Assembly (NCBI RefSeq): GCF_003569005.1
Contig: NZ_BCUR01000004.1
Span: 2,745,633 to 2,809,632 of the forward strand
Direction: 5' to 3'
Length of the DNA: 64,000 nt
From: Vibrio superstes
GTDB lineage: Bacteria; Pseudomonadota; Gammaproteobacteria; Enterobacterales; Vibrionaceae
Shown: positions 61,036 to 64,000 of the stretch, one piece after another
Position numbering within the stretch: the first letter of the stretch is position 1
How the letters are laid out: every line of letters begins with the position of its first letter
Translations under genes and position numbers: made by a program
Notes under the pieces: generated by a model
Told to the model about the DNA's origin: nothing
The model's database searches: none
Seen by the model: the letters and a program-made list of their open reading frames with translations, nothing else

Positions 61036-64000
61036 TTAACCGTTCAAGTTAGGCCCTAGCCACTTTTCAGCCTCAGTCCAATCCCAACCTTTACGCTCTG
61101 CGTAGTCTTTAGCTTGGTCTTCTTGGATCTGTGCAATCGCGAAATAACGACAATCAGGGTGGGAGAAATACCAACCAGAAACCGATGCACCAGGCCACAT
61201 TGCATAGCTCGTAGTAAGCGACATTCCAATGGTTTCCTCAACTTGCATCAAATCCCAAATTGCCTGTTTTTCGGTGTGTTCAGGACACGCCGGGTAACCT
61301 GGAGCTGGGCGTATACCTTGATACTTTTCACGGATGAGATCATCATTACCCAATTGCTCATCAGGGGCATATCCCCAGATATCCTTACGTACTTGCTGAT
61401 GAAGGTACTCGGCAAAGGCTTCAGCCAAGCGATCGGCTACCGCCTGAATCATAATCGCATTGTAATCATCACCTTCCGCTTTGTAGTTATCAGCAATCTC
61501 ACGCTCACCAATACCACCCGTAACAGCAAATCCACCAATCCAATCTTTAACACCACTTTCTTTAGGCGCAATGTAATCGCTCAAGCAGTAATTGAAGCCT
61601 TTCGGTTTTTTGGTTTGCTGACGAAGATTGAATAACGTCTTAGCCACAACCGTACGCGATTCATCGGTATACACCTCGATATCATCACCCACACTGTTGG
61701 CAGGGAACATTTGGCACATACCGTTTGCTTTGATGATACCGTCCGCTTCTATCATATCGAGCAAATCGTTGGCATCCTTATACAAACGCTTCGCTTCCTC
61801 ACCCACTTCTTCATGCTTTAGGATGGCAGGGTATTTACCCATTAGGCTCCAAGTCATAAAGAATGGGGTCCAGTCAATATAGTCTCGCAGTACCGATACG
61901 CTCATATCTTTGACAACCACTGGCTCAAGCTGCTTTGGTTGTGGCGGAGTATAAGACTCCCAATCAATAGCCACTTTATTCTCACGCGCCTTCTCTAGAG
62001 TCACTGGCGCTGTCTTTGGTCGCTTTCTAGCGTGCTGATCACGAACGCGTTCATAGTCGAGATCTAGCTTCTCAATAAAGCCTGGCTTTTGCTCCTTAGA
62101 GAGCAGTGCAGAACATACACCTACCGCACGAGAGGCGTTGTTTACATAAACAACTGGCTGTGAGTAGTTTTGCTCTATCTTCACCGCTGTATGAGCTTTA
62201 GAAGTGGTTGCACCGCCAATCAGTAGTGGAAGATCAAACCCTTGACGCTCCATTTCTTTCGCAACGTGTACCATTTCATCCAAAGATGGGGTAATCAATC
62301 CTGACAAGCCAATGATATCAACGTTTTCTTCTTTTGCGACTTTGAGGATCTTCTCACAGGGCACCATCACGCCCAGATCGATAATTTCGTAGTTATTACA
62401 CTGCAGAACCACACCCACGATGTTCTTTCCGATATCGTGAACATCGCCTTTTACCGTCGCCAACAATATCTTACCGTTGGTTTGACCCACTTCTTTTAGA
62501 GCGTCAATATAAGGTTCAAGATGACCTACCGCTTGTTTCATTACTCGAGCAGACTTTACTACCTGAGGTAAGAACATCTTACCCTCACCAAACAAGTCGC
62601 CCACTACGTTCATACCATCCATCAACGGCCCTTCAATGACCTCCAGAGGTTTAGCCGCGTTCAAACGAGCTTCTTCAGTGTCTTCGATAATAAACTCAGT
62701 AATACCTTTCACAAGGGCATGTTCCAAGCGCTTCTCTACCGACCAACCACGCCACTCAAGCGCGGCTCCATCATCTTGCGCACCCACACCGTTTTCACGA
62801 TATTCACCAGCAATGTCCAGTAAACGTTCAGTGGCATCATCTCTGCGGTTCAGAACCACATCTTCCACCGCTTCTCGCAGTTTGTCAGGCACGTTATCGT
62901 AAACTTCTAGTTGACCCGCATTCACGATGCCCATATCCATACCATTTTTAAAGCAGTGGTATAGGAACACAGCATGTATGGCTTCACGAACGTAGTTGTT
63001 GCCACGGAATGAGAAGGAAACGTTGGATACACCACCTGACACCATTGCATGTGGCAGGTCGCGTTTGATATCCGCTACCGCATTGATGAAGTCAACGGCG
63101 TAGTTATTATGTTCATCAATACCCGTTGCGACGGCAAAGATGTTTGGATCAAAAATGATATCTTCAGCAGGGAAGCCAACCTCATCGACAAGGATGTTGT
63201 AGGCATTGGTACAGATCTCAATCTTGCGCTCACGAGTATCTGCCTGGCCCTGTTCATCAAACGCCATAACAATCACAGCCGCACCATAGCGACGGATTAG
63301 CTTGGCTTGTTCGATAAACTTCTCTTTGCCCTCTTTCAAAGAGATTGAGTTAACGATGCCTTTTCCTTGAATGCACTTAAGACCAGCTTCAATGACTTCC
63401 CATTTAGATGAGTCCACCATAACGGGTACTTTCGATATATCAGGCTCGGATGCACATAAGTTAAGGAAACGAACCATACATGCCTCAGCATCTAGCATCC
63501 CCTCATCCATGTTGATATCGATAATCTGAGCGCCGTTCTCTACTTGCTGACGTGCAACGTCCAAAGCTTCTTCATAGAGCTCTTCTTTGATTAATCGTTT
63601 AAAGCGAGCAGAACCAGTGACGTTAGTACGCTCACCCACGTTCAAAAATAAGGTTTCTTTAGAGATTGCCAGAGGTTCTAGGCCAGATAAGCGACACGCC
63701 GCTTTTATTTCTGGTAGTTGACGTGGTCGAGCATTCGCAACAGCTTCAGCCATCGCCTTGATATGTTCCGGTGTCGTACCACAACAACCACCCACCAAGT
63801 TCAAGAAACCTGACTCTGCCCACTCTTGAATATGCTCAGCCATGTCTTCTGGAGATAGATCATACTCACCAAAAGCATTGGGTAGACCCGCATTTGGGTG
63901 AACTGAGACGAAGGTTTCAGAAATACGCGATAACTCATCCACATAAGGGCGTAATTCGTCAGGACCTAAAGCACAGTTCAGACCGAAAGAGATTGGATTC
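61036..64000 (-). CDS. metH: Cobalamin-dependent methionine synthase (5' end outside window)
   Basis: MetH transfers a methyl group from methyltetrahydrofolate through cobalamin to homocysteine. The frame is open to base 64000 (NPISFGLNCALGPDELRPYV), so about 987 residues are visible and roughly the first 240 are missing; GTG at 63942 is internal. Present are the zinc cysteines (NCALGP, GGCCGTTPEH), the folate domain (NVGERTNVTGSARF), the cobalamin motif DVHDIGKN, and the C-terminal AdoMet reactivation domain (RPAPGYPACPEHTEK). It is convergent with lysC. Confidence 0.97.
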   Translation of the reverse strand, partial: NPISFGLNCALGPDELRPYVDELSRISETFVSVHPNAGLPNAFGEYDLSPEDMAEHIQEWAESGFLNLVGGCCGTTPEHIKAMAEAVANARPRQLPEIKAACRLSGLEPLAISKETLFLNVGERTNVTGSARFKRLIKEELYEEALDVARQQVENGAQIIDINMDEGMLDAEACMVRFLNLCASEPDISKVPVMVDSSKWEVIEAGLKCIQGKGIVNSISLKEGKEKFIEQAKLIRRYGAAVIVMAFDEQGQADTRERKIEICTNAYNILVDEVGFPAEDIIFDPNIFAVATGIDEHNNYAVDFINAVADIKRDLPHAMVSGGVSNVSFSFRGNNYVREAIHAVFLYHCFKNGMDMGIVNAGQLEVYDNVPDKLREAVEDVVLNRRDDATERLLDIAGEYRENGVGAQDDGAALEWRGWSVEKRLEHALVKGITEFIIEDTEEARLNAAKPLEVIEGPLMDGMNVVGDLFGEGKMFLPQVVKSARVMKQAVGHLEPYIDALKEVGQTNGKILLATVKGDVHDIGKNIVGVVLQCNNYEIIDLGVMVPCEKILKVAKEENVDIIGLSGLITPSLDEMVHVAKEMERQGFDLPLLIGGATTSKAHTAVKIEQNYSQPVVYVNNASRAVGVCSALLSKEQKPGFIEKLDLDYERVRDQHARKRPKTAPVTLEKARENKVAIDWESYTPPQPKQLEPVVVKDMSVSVLRDYIDWTPFFMTWSLMGKYPAILKHEEVGEEAKRLYKDANDLLDMIEADGIIKANGMCQMFPANSVGDDIEVYTDESRTVVAKTLFNLRQQTKKPKGFNYCLSDYIAPKESGVKDWIGGFAVTGGIGEREIADNYKAEGDDYNAIMIQAVADRLAEAFAEYLHQQVRKDIWGYAPDEQLGNDDLIREKYQGIRPAPGYPACPEHTEKQAIWDLMQVEETIGMSLTTSYAMWPGASVSGWYFSHPDCRYFAIAQIQEDQAKDYAERKGWDWTEAEKWLGPNLNG

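Overview
This window is ordinary chromosomal backbone of a gammaproteobacterium, almost certainly a Vibrio or a close relative in the Vibrionaceae. The reasons are a complete mannose-sensitive haemagglutinin (MSHA) type IV pilus cluster beside ssb, a qstR-like competence regulator between ssb and galU, a PglL-type O-oligosaccharyltransferase after uvrA, and moderate GC content. Genes are tightly packed. No rRNA or tRNA gene, transposase, prophage gene or CRISPR array was seen, and no gene-free stretch exceeds 300 bases. Two genes are cut by the window edges: arcA on the left (C-terminal part visible) and metH on the right (N-terminus missing).

Layout. 1-3.9 kb (+): arcA, argF, a pyrBI leader peptide with attenuator, pyrB, pyrI and ridA, a carbamoyl-phosphate, arginine and pyrimidine block. 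4.1-9.6 kb (-): a plsC-like acyltransferase, then mlaFEDCB-ibaG-murA (outer-membrane lipid asymmetry and the first step of peptidoglycan synthesis). 9.8-19.0 kb (+): yrbG-kdsD-kdsC-lptC-lptA-lptB-rpoN-hpf-ptsN-rapZ-npr, then mgtE (Kdo synthesis, LPS export, sigma-54 and the nitrogen PTS). 19.2-23.7 kb: pmbA (-), darP (+), and tldD with a nitrilase-family gene (-). 23.7-32.1 kb (-): mreBCD-maf-rng-yhdP, which continues into the nitrilase gene and tldD. 32.3-50.9 kb (-): csrD(mshH)-mshIJKLMNEGF-mshB-two tandem mshA-type pilins-mshCDOPQ. 51.0-58.2 kb: ssb (-), then qstR, galU, uvrA and pglL (+). 58.2-64.0 kb: a class V aminotransferase (-), lysC (+), metH (-).

How the genes work together. Most of the window builds the cell envelope: MurA and MreBCD for the wall, Kdo and Lpt for LPS, Mla and YhdP for phospholipid traffic, and MSHA for the surface pilus. 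PglL could glycosylate secreted or pilin-like proteins. Three proteins in or beside the pilus locus carry cyclic-di-GMP-related signatures: MshE has two MshEN motifs, CsrD has degenerate GGDEF/EAL domains, and the QstR-like regulator has a WLSR motif like that of VpsT.

I found no wholly new system. The points most worth a second look are the tandem MshA paralogues with a terminator directly after them, a CRP-S-like site at class II spacing before qstR, the WLSR motif of QstR, a bounded composite palindromic element after darP with related repeats after mgtE, and compact leader or attenuator structures before pyrB and possibly lysC.
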